From assembly GCA_016293265.1 (NCBI GenBank), contig JAEDEN010000011.1, positions 1-36,054 on the forward strand: a stretch of DNA of 36,054 nt, in the 5' to 3' direction. The notes under the pieces are model-generated. The model was given only the letters and a program-made list of their open reading frames with translations. It was not told the origin of the DNA and ran no database searches. Numbering within the stretch: the first letter of the stretch is position 1; each line of letters begins with the position of its first letter. Origin of the DNA: Oscillospiraceae bacterium (GTDB lineage Bacteria > Bacillota > Clostridia > Oscillospirales > Oscillospiraceae). The translations under genes and the position numbers were made by a program. This document shows positions 1 through 7,704 of this stretch, in pieces.

Positions 1-461
1 ACTATGTCAACGCCCGTTGGCTGGGCGGCATGATGACCAACTTCAAGACCATGCGCACCCGTGTTGACCGTCTCACCCAGCTCAAGGCCATGCAGGAGGA
101 CGGCACCTTTGATATGCTGCCCAAGAAGGAAGTCATGAAGCACATGGGCGAGATCGCCAAGCTGGAGAAGTACCTGGGCGGCGTGAAGGAAATGAAGAAG
201 CTGCCCGGCGCCCTGTTCATCGTGGACACCCGCAAGGAGCGCAACGCCATCGCCGAGGCCCACAAGCTGGGCATCCCCGTTGTGGCCATCGCCGATACCA
301 ACTGCGATCCCGATGAGATCGATTATGTCATCCCCGGCAACGACGACGCAATCCGCGCCATCAAGCTGATCTCTTCCATCATGGCCAACGCCGTGCTGGA
401 GGGCAAGCAGGGCGTGCAGACTGCCGATGCTGCCGCTGAGAAGGCCGAGGACGCCGAATAA
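1..461 (+). CDS. rpsB: 30S ribosomal protein S2 (5'-truncated by the window edge)
   Basis: This is the C-terminal part of ribosomal protein S2, which binds the 30S head/body junction late in assembly and helps recruit S1. The reading frame is open from base 3, where YVNARWLGG corresponds to the conserved S2 segment before the TNF motif. Other S2 hallmarks follow: LPGALFIVDTRKE, then IPVVAIADTNCDPDEIDYVIPGND. The protein ends in a short Ala/Glu-rich acidic tail, which is common in this family. The true start lies upstream of the window. It precedes tsf by about 50 bases, the usual rpsB-tsf order, and the two are presumably cotranscribed. Confidence 0.97.
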   Translation, partial: YVNARWLGGMMTNFKTMRTRVDRLTQLKAMQEDGTFDMLPKKEVMKHMGEIAKLEKYLGGVKEMKKLPGALFIVDTRKERNAIAEAHKLGIPVVAIADTNCDPDEIDYVIPGNDDAIRAIKLISSIMANAVLEGKQGVQTADAAAEKAEDAE

Positions 462-512
462 TCTCACAGGGCATAAAGCTCTTTGATTCATAAATAATTG
501 GAGGAAAATAAA

Positions 513-1430
513 ATGGCTTTTACTGCAGCTGATGTGAAGAACCTGCGCGAAATGACCGGCGTTGGTATGATGGATTGCAAGAAGGCCCTGGTCGCTTCTG
601 ACGGCGACATGGATAAGGCCGTGGAGTATCTGCGCGAGAAGGGCCTGGCCGCTTCCGCCAAGAAGGCCGGCCGTATTGCCGCCGAAGGCATGGCTTACGC
701 CACTGTCATCGATGGTCTCGGCGTCGTGGTTGAGGTCAACGCAGAGACCGATTTTGTCGGCAAGAACGAGAAGTTCGTCAACTTCGTCAAGGGTGTTGCC
801 GCCACTGTTGCCAAGGAGAAGCCCGCTGATCTGGACGCTCTGATGGCCTGCAAGTATATTGATACCGATATGACCGTCACCGAGCAGCAGCAGGAGATGG
901 TTCTCGTCATCGGCGAGAACATCAAGGTCCGCCGCTTCGCCTTCTTTACCGACGGCGTTTCCGTGGCTTATGTCCACGCCGGCGGTAAGATCGGTGTTCT
1001 GGTCAACCTGGAAACCGACCTGCCTGCTGAGCAGGTGGAGGAGTTGGGCAAGGATGCTGCTATGCAGATTGCCGCTCTGAATCCCCGCTTCTGGGATAAG
1101 TCTCAGGTCACCGAGGATGTCCTGGAGAACGAGAAGAAGATCATGATGGTCCAGATGGCCAATGATCCCAAGATGGCCGGCAAGCCTGAGCAGGTTCGCG
1201 AGAAGATTGTTATGGGCAAGCTGAATAAGTTCTATGCCGAGAACTGCCTGCTGCAGCAGGAGTTCGTGAAGGACAACACCATGACCGTCGAGAAGTATCT
1301 CGCTTCCGCTGCCAAGGCTCTGGGCGGCAAGGTCACTTTCAAGGATGCCGTCCGTTTCGAGAAGGGCGAGGGCATCGAGAAAAAGCAGGAGAACTTTGCC
1401 GCTGAGATCGCTTCCATGGTCAAGGGCTGA
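513..1430 (+). CDS. tsf: Elongation factor Ts
   Basis: EF-Ts is the guanine-nucleotide exchange factor that recycles EF-Tu-GDP to EF-Tu-GTP. The 305-residue product has the N-terminal UBA-like region with TGVGMMDCKKAL (residues about 15-26) and the EF-Tu-contacting TDFVGKNE motif at residues 79-86. Two core subdomains follow. I place the start at ATG 513 because GGAGG (500-504) lies eight bases upstream and the product then begins MAFTAADVKNLREMTG as in the family; the in-frame TTG at 498 has no such signal. A strong terminator follows, so this is probably the last gene of the rpsB operon. pyrH, which follows tsf in many Firmicutes, is absent here. Confidence 0.97.
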   Translation: MAFTAADVKNLREMTGVGMMDCKKALVASDGDMDKAVEYLREKGLAASAKKAGRIAAEGMAYATVIDGLGVVVEVNAETDFVGKNEKFVNFVKGVAATVAKEKPADLDALMACKYIDTDMTVTEQQQEMVLVIGENIKVRRFAFFTDGVSVAYVHAGGKIGVLVNLETDLPAEQVEELGKDAAMQIAALNPRFWDKSQVTEDVLENEKKIMMVQMANDPKMAGKPEQVREKIVMGKLNKFYAENCLLQQEFVKDNTMTVEKYLASAAKALGGKVTFKDAVRFEKGEGIEKKQENFAAEIASMVKG

Positions 1431-1450
1431 TTTCCTGAACTGATTCGTCA

Positions 1451-1484
1451 AAAAGACAGACGCCTCGTGCGTCTGTCTTTTTTT
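1451..1484 (+). terminator. Rho-independent terminator after tsf
   Basis: A perfect 10-bp stem (1454-1463 paired with 1469-1478) with a five-base CTCGT loop is followed by an unbroken T run to 1484. It starts 20 bases after the tsf stop codon. Confidence 0.95.
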
Positions 1485-1510
1485 GCCGCTCAGCAAATTT
1501 GAAACCACCG

Positions 1511-1552
1511 CACCTTCTCCTTGCGAAGCAAGGGGGAGCAAGGGGGAGAAAG
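1511..1552 (+). repeat. Imperfect inverted repeat with a duplicated G-rich decamer
   Basis: The decamer GCAAGGGGGA occurs twice in tandem (1528-1537 and 1538-1547). With the preceding CTTCTCCTTGC (1514-1524) it can fold as an imperfect hairpin around GAA. A third, inverted copy of the core (TCCCCCTTG) lies at 1601-1609 and runs into the proposed -35 box of the next gene. It looks like a degenerate intergenic palindromic repeat. No ORF covers it. Confidence 0.45.
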
Positions 1553-1606
1553 CTTGTTTTTATCCGCTGCTGTGCAGGAAGAGTTGCAAAATAGTGTGAT
1601 TCCCCC

Positions 1607-1635
1607 TTGTAATCGCACGTGTAAACTGGTATAAT
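1607..1635 (+). promoter_or_regulatory. Sigma-A promoter for the M50 peptidase-scpAB operon
   Basis: TTGTAA (1607-1612) and a perfect TATAAT (1630-1635) are separated by 17 bases. The -10 box lies 38 bases upstream of the M50 gene start and downstream of the tsf terminator, so it can drive the 1674-6796 gene run. Confidence 0.75.
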
Positions 1636-1673
1636 AAAGATCTATATTGGGGTATTATCGGATGGAGTAAGAT

Positions 1674-2333
1674 ATGCTGGGTCATTTACAAAATTTGGTG
1701 CAGGCGCTGGATATTGACTCGCTGCTTGGCGCTGTATTGCGGGTGGCGGCTGTGTTCCTGTGCCTGACCGTACATGAGACGTGCCACGGCCTTGCAGCCT
1801 ATCGTTTGGGGGATCCCACAGCAAAATCCATGCAACGGCTTTCCTTGAATCCCCTGCGCCATATTGACTGGCTGGGGCTTGCCATGATGTTTTTCGTGGG
1901 GTTTGGCTGGGCAAAGGCGGTGCCTGTTGATCCACGCTACTTCAAAAAGCCCAAGGAAGGCATGGCGATTACCGCTTTGGCAGGGCCGGTTTCCAACTTC
2001 TTGCTGGCCGCACTGGCCATTGGAACCAGTAAGGTAATTTACCTTTACGCCCCTTATACACCAGCCTTGGATGTGATATTTACCTTTCTTTTGTATACCG
2101 TTGCACCTCTTTCCGTGGGCCTGGGCCTTTTTAATCTTCTGCCCATCCCGCCGCTGGACGGCTCCAAGGTGCTGGGTGCCCTTTTGCCGGACGCCACATA
2201 CTTTGGCCTGATGCGCTATGAGCGCTATGGTATGGTTTTGCTGCTGGCCCTGTCTTATTTCGGTGTTACCGGAAATCTTATCAGCGGCGCTATCCAGGGC
2301 GTATACCTGGCCCTGGTGAACTTGTTCTATTGA
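1674..2333 (+). CDS. Site-2 protease (M50) family membrane metalloprotease
   Basis: An intramembrane zinc metalloprotease-type protein of 219 residues. Visible motifs are HETCH (residues 34-38, the HExxH zinc site within the first membrane helix) and NLLPIPPLDG (154-163), whose Asp162 matches the third zinc ligand of S2P enzymes. AGPVSNFLLA (103-112) matches another conserved S2P segment. Several hydrophobic helices span the protein. It is a short M50 form without PDZ or CBS domains. Start ATG 1674 has GGAG at 1664-1667. It leads the scpA-scpB operon, a common clostridial arrangement. The substrate cannot be told from sequence. Confidence 0.88.
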   Translation: MLGHLQNLVQALDIDSLLGAVLRVAAVFLCLTVHETCHGLAAYRLGDPTAKSMQRLSLNPLRHIDWLGLAMMFFVGFGWAKAVPVDPRYFKKPKEGMAITALAGPVSNFLLAALAIGTSKVIYLYAPYTPALDVIFTFLLYTVAPLSVGLGLFNLLPIPPLDGSKVLGALLPDATYFGLMRYERYGMVLLLALSYFGVTGNLISGAIQGVYLALVNLFY

Positions 2334-2343
2334 GGTGGACTCT

Positions 2344-3129
2344 TTGGAAAATCCCGTTTTTAAACTGGAAAAGGTGGTCCGCTCCCGTTCAGAGGAGATG
2401 CAGGACTTTGAGGGACCGCTGGACCTGATTTTGTTTTTGTTGGGCAAAAATAAAATGGAGATCCAGGATATCTCCATCTCCCTCATCTGCGACCAGTATA
2501 TCGCCTGGCTGGAACAGCGCCAGAAAATGGACCTGGAGGTTGCCAGCGAGTTTGTCACTATGGCGTCCCACCTTGTGTACATCAAAACAAGAATGCTCCT
2601 CTCCATTGAGGACGAGGAAGCACAAAGCGAAATGGACGCCCTGATCCAGTCTCTTGAGGAACGCCGCCGCAACGAAAGCTATGTCCGGGTCAGGATCTTG
2701 GCGGAGCGCCTTGCCCCCATGGGTGAATTTGGCCGCAACATTTTTACCCGTGTTCAGGAACCCATGGAGGTGGGCAAGGTCTACGATTACGATCAGGAGA
2801 AGGCCGACTTGGTGCTGGCTATGGCGGAGATTCGTGCCCGCGGAGAGCGGGTTCTGCCCTCACCGGAAGCGGCTTTCCGTGAGATCGTCCGCCATGAGCC
2901 CTATCCTGTGGAGAGCAAGGCACGGGAGATTTTACACCGGCTGAAGGAACACGGCATCACCCGCTTTTTGCTGCTGTTTAAGGGAAACCGCAGCCGCAGC
3001 GAGATCGTGGCAACGTTTCTTGCCGTTTTGGAGCTGTGCCGCGCTCATGTTTTGCACCTGGCCGGGTCTGAGACGGATTGCACCGTTCGTCAGGAAGGCT
3101 CTGACCTGCCAGAACACTTGAGCTTTTAA
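2344..3129 (+). CDS. scpA: Segregation and condensation protein A
   Basis: ScpA is the kleisin subunit that bridges SMC heads and binds ScpB in the bacterial condensin that compacts and segregates the chromosome. The FEGPLDLILFLLGKNKMEI segment is the N-terminal kleisin signature, followed by ASEFVTMASHLVYIKTRMLL. The C-terminal winged-helix region is present (ITRFLLLFKGNRSRSEIVATFLA). I favour TTG 2344 (261 residues, beginning MENPVFKLE) because AGGTGG (2333-2338) sits five bases upstream; an in-frame GTG at 2335 lies inside that ribosome binding site. The gene begins about ten bases after the M50 stop and precedes scpB by 15 bases. Confidence 0.94.
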   Translation: MENPVFKLEKVVRSRSEEMQDFEGPLDLILFLLGKNKMEIQDISISLICDQYIAWLEQRQKMDLEVASEFVTMASHLVYIKTRMLLSIEDEEAQSEMDALIQSLEERRRNESYVRVRILAERLAPMGEFGRNIFTRVQEPMEVGKVYDYDQEKADLVLAMAEIRARGERVLPSPEAAFREIVRHEPYPVESKAREILHRLKEHGITRFLLLFKGNRSRSEIVATFLAVLELCRAHVLHLAGSETDCTVRQEGSDLPEHLSF

Positions 3130-3144
3130 GGAGGTGACCGCGCC

Positions 3145-3768
3145 ATGGAGATGAAGGAAATCGAATCCGCTATCGAGGCGATCCTGTTTGCCTCCGGTGA
3201 GCCCATCCATGTGGACCGCATTTGTCTTGCCCTGGATATGGACCGGCCGACTGTGGAGAAGCTTTTGCAGAAGCTGATGGACTATTATGCCTACGAACGC
3301 CGGGGCATCCGCCTTTTGCGGATTGAGGATAGCTGGCAGCTTTGCTCTGCGCCGGATCATGCCGATGCCATCCGCAAAGCGTTTGAAGTGCGCAAAAGCG
3401 CCAAGCTCAGTCAGCCCGCATTGGAGGTGCTGACCATAATTGCCTATTACCAGCCCACTACCCGGGCTTATGTGGATCAGATCCGGGGCGTGGACAGCGC
3501 TTATACCATCGGTCTTCTCCTGGACCGCAAGCTCATTGAGGAATGCGGCCGGCTGCAGGTGCCGGGCAGGCCCCATCTATATCGGACTACCTCCAATTTC
3601 CTGCGTGCGTTCCATTTAACCAGCCTGAATGATCTTCCCGAAATGCCGGATCTGGGCGGAGAGGGACAAATGCGCCTGAATGAGGACGGTGAGATCGTGG
3701 ACTTTGCCGGAAGCGCGCCGGAGACGGCCGCCCAGCCGGAAGAGCCGGAGAACCTGGCGGAAGGATAA
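3145..3768 (+). CDS. scpB: Segregation and condensation protein B
   Basis: ScpB is a winged-helix protein that dimerises on ScpA in the SMC-ScpAB condensin. The 207-residue product matches the family from IESAIEAILFASGEPI at the N terminus through LSQPALEVLTIIAYYQPTTRAYVDQIRGVDS to LLDRKLIEECGRLQVPGRPHLYRTT. The tail after about residue 170 is low-complexity Glu/Pro/Ala. Start ATG 3145 has a perfect AAGGAGGTGA (3128-3137) that begins inside the scpA stop codon region, so the two genes are probably translationally linked. Confidence 0.95.
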   Translation: MEMKEIESAIEAILFASGEPIHVDRICLALDMDRPTVEKLLQKLMDYYAYERRGIRLLRIEDSWQLCSAPDHADAIRKAFEVRKSAKLSQPALEVLTIIAYYQPTTRAYVDQIRGVDSAYTIGLLLDRKLIEECGRLQVPGRPHLYRTTSNFLRAFHLTSLNDLPEMPDLGGEGQMRLNEDGEIVDFAGSAPETAAQPEEPENLAEG

Positions 3769-3795
3769 CAGAAACCAACAGGGAGGTGGAGCCCG

Positions 3796-4521
3796 TTGAA
3801 TTGGCTTTGGATTTTGGGAATACTGATCTTCCTGCTCCTCCTGCTTTTTGGGACGTGCCTTGGCGTTCGCGCTGCCTTCGGGGGCGACGTTCTCACTCTG
3901 GATGTGAAGGTGGGGCTGTTTCATTTCCGGGTGATGCCACAGAGGGAAAAAACGCCTGACCCGAAGAAGGAGGCCAGGAAGTCTGCGGAAGCCGCGGCAA
4001 AAGAGAAAGCGCGAAGGGCTGCCAAAGAAGCGAAAAAGGATGACGGGAAAGGACTCTCTGTCAAAACGGAAAAGCTGAAGGCTGTGCTGTCTGACGTGGA
4101 GGATGCCGTCCACACCCTCTGGCCGCCCCTGAAACGGGCTCTGAACCGGACTCGAAGGGGGATACGCATCCATCCGCTGCAGTTGTCCCTCACCGTTGGC
4201 GGCAGCGATGACCCGGCGGCAGGAGCGGAGCTGTATGGCTATCTCCATGCGGGTATCTGGAGTGTGATGCCCCTGTTGGAGCAGCTCCTGGTGATCCCCG
4301 ATCCCTATCTCCATGTCGGTATCGACTTTGACAGCCCCGATACCCGGGCGGAAGGGGAGCTTGGTGCCTCCATCCGCATTGGGACGCTTCTGGCCGTTGG
4401 GTTCACAGTAGCTGTCCCTGCACTGAGATGGTTTTTAAAATGGAATAAAAAGAAAAAACAGAGGCAGCAGGAATCGGAAAAGGTACAGGCTGCCAAAAAA
4501 ATGCGGCATAAGAAAGGATGA
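3796..4521 (+). CDS. DUF2953 domain protein, membrane-anchored
   Basis: A 241-residue protein with one N-terminal membrane segment (residues about 4-26), then VGLFHFRVMP, a Lys/Ala/Glu-rich charged linker (about 50-95), and a DUF2953-like region containing GGSDDPAAGAELYGYLHAG. A second hydrophobic stretch (about 200-215) precedes a very basic C terminus. Start is TTG 3796 after GGGAGGTGG (3781-3789). Function is unknown. In Firmicutes, DUF2953 genes are regularly found just before ytfJ, as here, which suggests but does not prove a sporulation link. Confidence 0.8.
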   Translation: MNWLWILGILIFLLLLLFGTCLGVRAAFGGDVLTLDVKVGLFHFRVMPQREKTPDPKKEARKSAEAAAKEKARRAAKEAKKDDGKGLSVKTEKLKAVLSDVEDAVHTLWPPLKRALNRTRRGIRIHPLQLSLTVGGSDDPAAGAELYGYLHAGIWSVMPLLEQLLVIPDPYLHVGIDFDSPDTRAEGELGASIRIGTLLAVGFTVAVPALRWFLKWNKKKKQRQQESEKVQAAKKMRHKKG

Positions 4522-4526
4522 AAAGG

Positions 4527-4925
4527 ATGGATAACACAATGGAAAAGAAGACTCCGCTGAGCGTCCTTATGCAGTCTACCATGGACAAGGTCCATGAGAT
4601 GGTGGACACTAATACCATCGTTGGCCAGCCTATTTCCACGCCCGACGGTGTCACCCTGATCCCCATTTCCAAGGTCAGCTTCGGCTTTGGAAGCGGCGGC
4701 GGAGATTACGGCAAGGCTTCCAAGGATGGCTTCGGCGGCGGCAGCGCGGCCGGTGTCCGGATCGATCCCGTTGCATTCCTGGTCATTAAGGACGGCGTTA
4801 CCCGTGTGCTGCCTGTGGCGGTCCCTCCGGTCTCCTCTGTGGAGCGTATCGTGGACATGGTCCCCGATGTTTTGGACCGGGTGGAAAAATTTTTCGACAA
4901 AAAGAGCGATAAGGAAACCGTCTGA
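4527..4925 (+). CDS. ytfJ: Sporulation protein YtfJ / GerW family
   Basis: A 132-residue protein of the YtfJ (GerW) spore-protein family, known in Bacillus as forespore-made and needed for normal germination. The family signature is clear: VDTNTIVGQPISTPDGVTLI followed by PISKVSFGFGSGGGDYG, then IDPVAFLVIKDG and a C-terminal amphipathic helix. The start is uncertain. ATG 4518 overlaps the previous stop as ATGA, but AAAGG (4513-4517) touches it; ATG 4527 has that site at nine bases and is preferred. It supports a spore-forming host. Confidence 0.9.
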   Translation: MDNTMEKKTPLSVLMQSTMDKVHEMVDTNTIVGQPISTPDGVTLIPISKVSFGFGSGGGDYGKASKDGFGGGSAAGVRIDPVAFLVIKDGVTRVLPVAVPPVSSVERIVDMVPDVLDRVEKFFDKKSDKETV

Positions 4926-4968
4926 GAGGGGTATACTATCATCACTGCGATCAACGAGGTGATGGAGC

Positions 4969-6054
4969 TTGTTCAAACGGACTTGCCGGTTTTTACTGAT
5001 ATTTCAAATTTTGTTAAGCTTGTTTACTTGCCAGGCTGCGGCGGTTTCCACCTCTGCTGCTTCCGCCATTTTGGTGGATGTGGGCAGCGGGAGAGTCCTT
5101 TATGAACAGAACGCGGATACAAAAATGCTCATCGCAAGCACCACCAAGATCATGACGGCCCTGGTTGCTATTCGGGAGGGAAACCTTTCGGATGTTGTGA
5201 CAGTCAGCCATGAGGCGGCGTATACAGAAGGTTCCTCCATGTACCTGAAGGAAGGGGAGAAGCTGTCCCTGGAAACGCTTTTGTACGGCTTGCTGCTCTG
5301 CTCCGGGAATGACGCATCTGTAGCCATCGCAGAACATGTGGGCGGCAGCGTGGAAGGTTTTGTGAAGCGGATGAATGAAACGGCGAAGGAGCTGGGGATG
5401 TCATCGACCTCTTTTGCGAACCCCAGCGGCCTTGATGCCGAAACCCATTATTCCACCGCCCGGGACATGGCCCGCCTCGCCTGCGCCGCGATGGAGAATG
5501 CGACGCTGATGCGCATCGCCTCCACCCGCAGCGTGACCATCGCAGGGCGTACGATGACCAATCATAATAAACTTTTGAGCATGGCGGAGGGCTGTATCGG
5601 CCTGAAGACCGGCTACACCCGGGCCGCCGGACGTACCCTTGTCAGCTGTGCCGAGAGAAACGGACAGCGGCTTGTTGCCGTTACCCTGCAGGACGGCAAC
5701 GACTGGGCAGACCACCAGGCCCTTTATGACTATGGATTTTCCGCCTTTCCGCTGACGCGGGCGGTCTCCCGGGGAGAGGTTGTCTGCCGGCAGCCCGTGT
5801 GGGACGGAAGCCGGGCCGCCGTACCGTTAGTGGCGGCGGGGTCTTTCTCCTGGCCCCTGGCTGAGGGAGAGACCTTTGACACCTGTGTGGAACTGGATGG
5901 AGAACTGACGGCTCCCCTGAAAAGCGGGCAGAAGGTTGGCAGGCTCTTGGTGATGCAAAACGGAAATGAGGTAGGCCGGGTTGATCTTCTCTGCGGCGAA
6001 TATGTGGCCCCGGGCGTTGCCTCCGCACTGAATACACTGAAACTTGCCGGATAG
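4969..6054 (+). CDS. dacF: D-alanyl-D-alanine carboxypeptidase (DacF/DacB-like PBP5 family)
   Basis: A low-molecular-weight penicillin-binding protein that trims the terminal D-Ala from peptidoglycan stem peptides outside the membrane. It has a signal peptide (residues 1-25, ending CQAAA) and the three serine-peptidase S11 motifs: S57-T-T-K60, S112-G-N114 and K213-T-G215. A C-terminal beta-rich PBP5-type domain follows (about 260-361). Start TTG 4969 is preceded by GAGGTG (4956-4961). DacF in Bacillus is forespore-specific and also maps near scpAB. The paralogue assignment (DacF versus DacB) is by context only. Confidence 0.92.
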   Translation: MFKRTCRFLLIFQILLSLFTCQAAAVSTSAASAILVDVGSGRVLYEQNADTKMLIASTTKIMTALVAIREGNLSDVVTVSHEAAYTEGSSMYLKEGEKLSLETLLYGLLLCSGNDASVAIAEHVGGSVEGFVKRMNETAKELGMSSTSFANPSGLDAETHYSTARDMARLACAAMENATLMRIASTRSVTIAGRTMTNHNKLLSMAEGCIGLKTGYTRAAGRTLVSCAERNGQRLVAVTLQDGNDWADHQALYDYGFSAFPLTRAVSRGEVVCRQPVWDGSRAAVPLVAAGSFSWPLAEGETFDTCVELDGELTAPLKSGQKVGRLLVMQNGNEVGRVDLLCGEYVAPGVASALNTLKLAG

Positions 6055-6064
6055 GGATTCTTGC

Positions 6065-6796
6065 ATGGAAGAAAGACTTCAAAAACTGATCTCCGCCGCC
6101 GGGGTTTGTTCCCGCCGGGCAGCGGAGGATTACATCACTGCGGGGCGCGTTACCGTCAATGGCGAGACTGCCGGTCTGGGCCAAAGAGCCGACCCGGAGC
6201 GGGATGATATCCGCCTGGACGGAAAGCCCATCGCCCGGAGTGAGGCGTTTGTATACCTCCTTTTGAATAAGCCCCGGGGCTATGTGACGACCCTTTCCGA
6301 TGAAAAGGGGAGGAGAACGGTGGCGGACCTTGTAAAGGACTGTGGCCGGCGGGTGTATCCCGTGGGGCGGTTGGACCTGGATTCGGAGGGATTGCTGCTG
6401 ATGACCAATGACGGCGCGCTGATGCAGCATTTGATCCATCCAAGTCAGGAGGTCTCCAAGACCTATTTTGTTTCTGTGTACGGAGATGTTTCCAGCGCGG
6501 CAGAGCGCCTTGGCCGCATCACCGACCTGGAGGGAGAGCCCATCCGCCCGGCAGAGGTGGAGGTCATCCGAAAGACAGGAAGGACCGCCCACCTTTTCAT
6601 TACCATCCACGAGGGGAAAAACCGTCAGATTCGCCGTATGTGCGCATCCTGCGGCCTTACGGTCAAACGCCTGCGCCGTGTGCGGGAGCATACGCTGGAG
6701 TTGGGGGACCTCCCCCTTGGCACATGGAGGTATTTGACGGAGTCGGAGGTCAAAGCCTTGAAGCAGACTACCCCTACAGAAAACAGAACATCCTGA
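6065..6796 (+). CDS. rluB: 23S rRNA pseudouridine synthase, RluB/RsuA family
   Basis: Converts a specific uridine of rRNA to pseudouridine. The 243-residue product has an N-terminal S4 RNA-binding domain (EERLQKLISAAGVCSRRAAE, residues 2-21) and the RsuA/RluB catalytic motif GRLDLDSEG (101-109) with Asp104 as the nucleophile. KNRQIRRM near residue 185 is also diagnostic. Start ATG 6065 is ten bases after the dacF stop; an in-frame upstream ATG at 6044 would overlap dacF and add residues that do not fit the S4 domain. Placement after scpAB and dacF matches the Bacillus region. Confidence 0.94.
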   Translation: MEERLQKLISAAGVCSRRAAEDYITAGRVTVNGETAGLGQRADPERDDIRLDGKPIARSEAFVYLLLNKPRGYVTTLSDEKGRRTVADLVKDCGRRVYPVGRLDLDSEGLLLMTNDGALMQHLIHPSQEVSKTYFVSVYGDVSSAAERLGRITDLEGEPIRPAEVEVIRKTGRTAHLFITIHEGKNRQIRRMCASCGLTVKRLRRVREHTLELGDLPLGTWRYLTESEVKALKQTTPTENRTS

Positions 6797-6834
6797 TCTT
6801 ACCTTAGAAAAAATATTATGCGGGAGGGAAAACC

Positions 6835-7704
6835 GTGACGACGAAGAATATTTTACATACCATTAAAGCCAATATGAGCGGCTTTTCCAAGGGACAAAAG
6901 CGCATTGGCTCCTATATTCTGGATAATTACGATAAGGCGGCCTTTATGACCGCCAGCAAATTGGGCAACCTGGTGGGTGTCAGTGAATCCACCGTGGTGC
7001 GCTTTGCCGCGGAACTGGGTTACGACGGATATCCCAGTATGCAGCGGGCACTGCAGGAGATGATCCGCAGCCGCCTCACTTCCACCCAGCGTATCCAGGC
7101 GGCGGGCACCATGTTCTCCGGCCAGGACGTTCTGGGCAGTGTTGTCCAGTCCGACATCGAAAAGCTGCGTAAAATGGTGGGGGAATCGGACAGGGACAAT
7201 TTCTCCGGCGTGGTGGAGCAGATCAGGGAGGCCCGCCATATCTACATCCTTGGTGTGCGTTCTTCCTACTTTGTTGCCGGATACCTGCATTTCTATATGC
7301 ATATGCTTTTTGAAAATACGACTCTGGTACAGTCCAATGCCGCTGGTGAGATTTTTGAGCAGCTCTTTCGGATCGGCCCCGGCGACGTGGTCATCGCCAT
7401 CAGTTTTCCCCGTTATTCCCAGACTACGATGAGTACCGTGAAATTTGCAAAAGACCGGGGCGCAACGGTCATCGCCATCACGGATAACCAGCTCTCTCCC
7501 GTCTATCAGATGTCCAATTCCGCCCTGCTGGCCCCCTGTGAGATGATCTCCTTCGTGGACTCCATGGTGGCGCCGCTGTCTTTGATCAATGCGCTGCTGG
7601 TGTCTCTTGCCCAGAAGCTGGGGAAGGACGTCTCCAATACGTTTGCAGAGCTGGAGGACATCTGGAATACCTATGGCGTTTTCGGGAAAGTGGACGATGA
7701 ATAA
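6835..7704 (+). CDS. MurR/RpiR-family transcriptional regulator
   Basis: A 289-residue DNA-binding regulator. Residues about 5-80 form the RpiR helix-turn-helix (ASKLGNLVGVSESTVVRFAAELGYDGY). Residues about 125-260 form a SIS phosphosugar-binding domain (HIYILGVRSSYFVAGYLHFYM and VVIAISFPRYSQTTMSTVKFAKD). The start is GTG 6835 after GGGAGGG (6822-6828). RpiR regulators usually sense a phosphosugar and control nearby sugar genes, but no sugar gene is adjacent here. The next gene overlaps it by eight bases, so its partner is a flavoprotein and the regulon cannot be inferred. Confidence 0.9.
   Translation: MTTKNILHTIKANMSGFSKGQKRIGSYILDNYDKAAFMTASKLGNLVGVSESTVVRFAAELGYDGYPSMQRALQEMIRSRLTSTQRIQAAGTMFSGQDVLGSVVQSDIEKLRKMVGESDRDNFSGVVEQIREARHIYILGVRSSYFVAGYLHFYMHMLFENTTLVQSNAAGEIFEQLFRIGPGDVVIAISFPRYSQTTMSTVKFAKDRGATVIAITDNQLSPVYQMSNSALLAPCEMISFVDSMVAPLSLINALLVSLAQKLGKDVSNTFAELEDIWNTYGVFGKVDDE

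Noticed and set aside
1528..1548. Tandem G-rich decamers as a CRISPR or G-quadruplex
   Set aside because: There are only two copies with no spacers and only two long G runs, so neither structure is supported.
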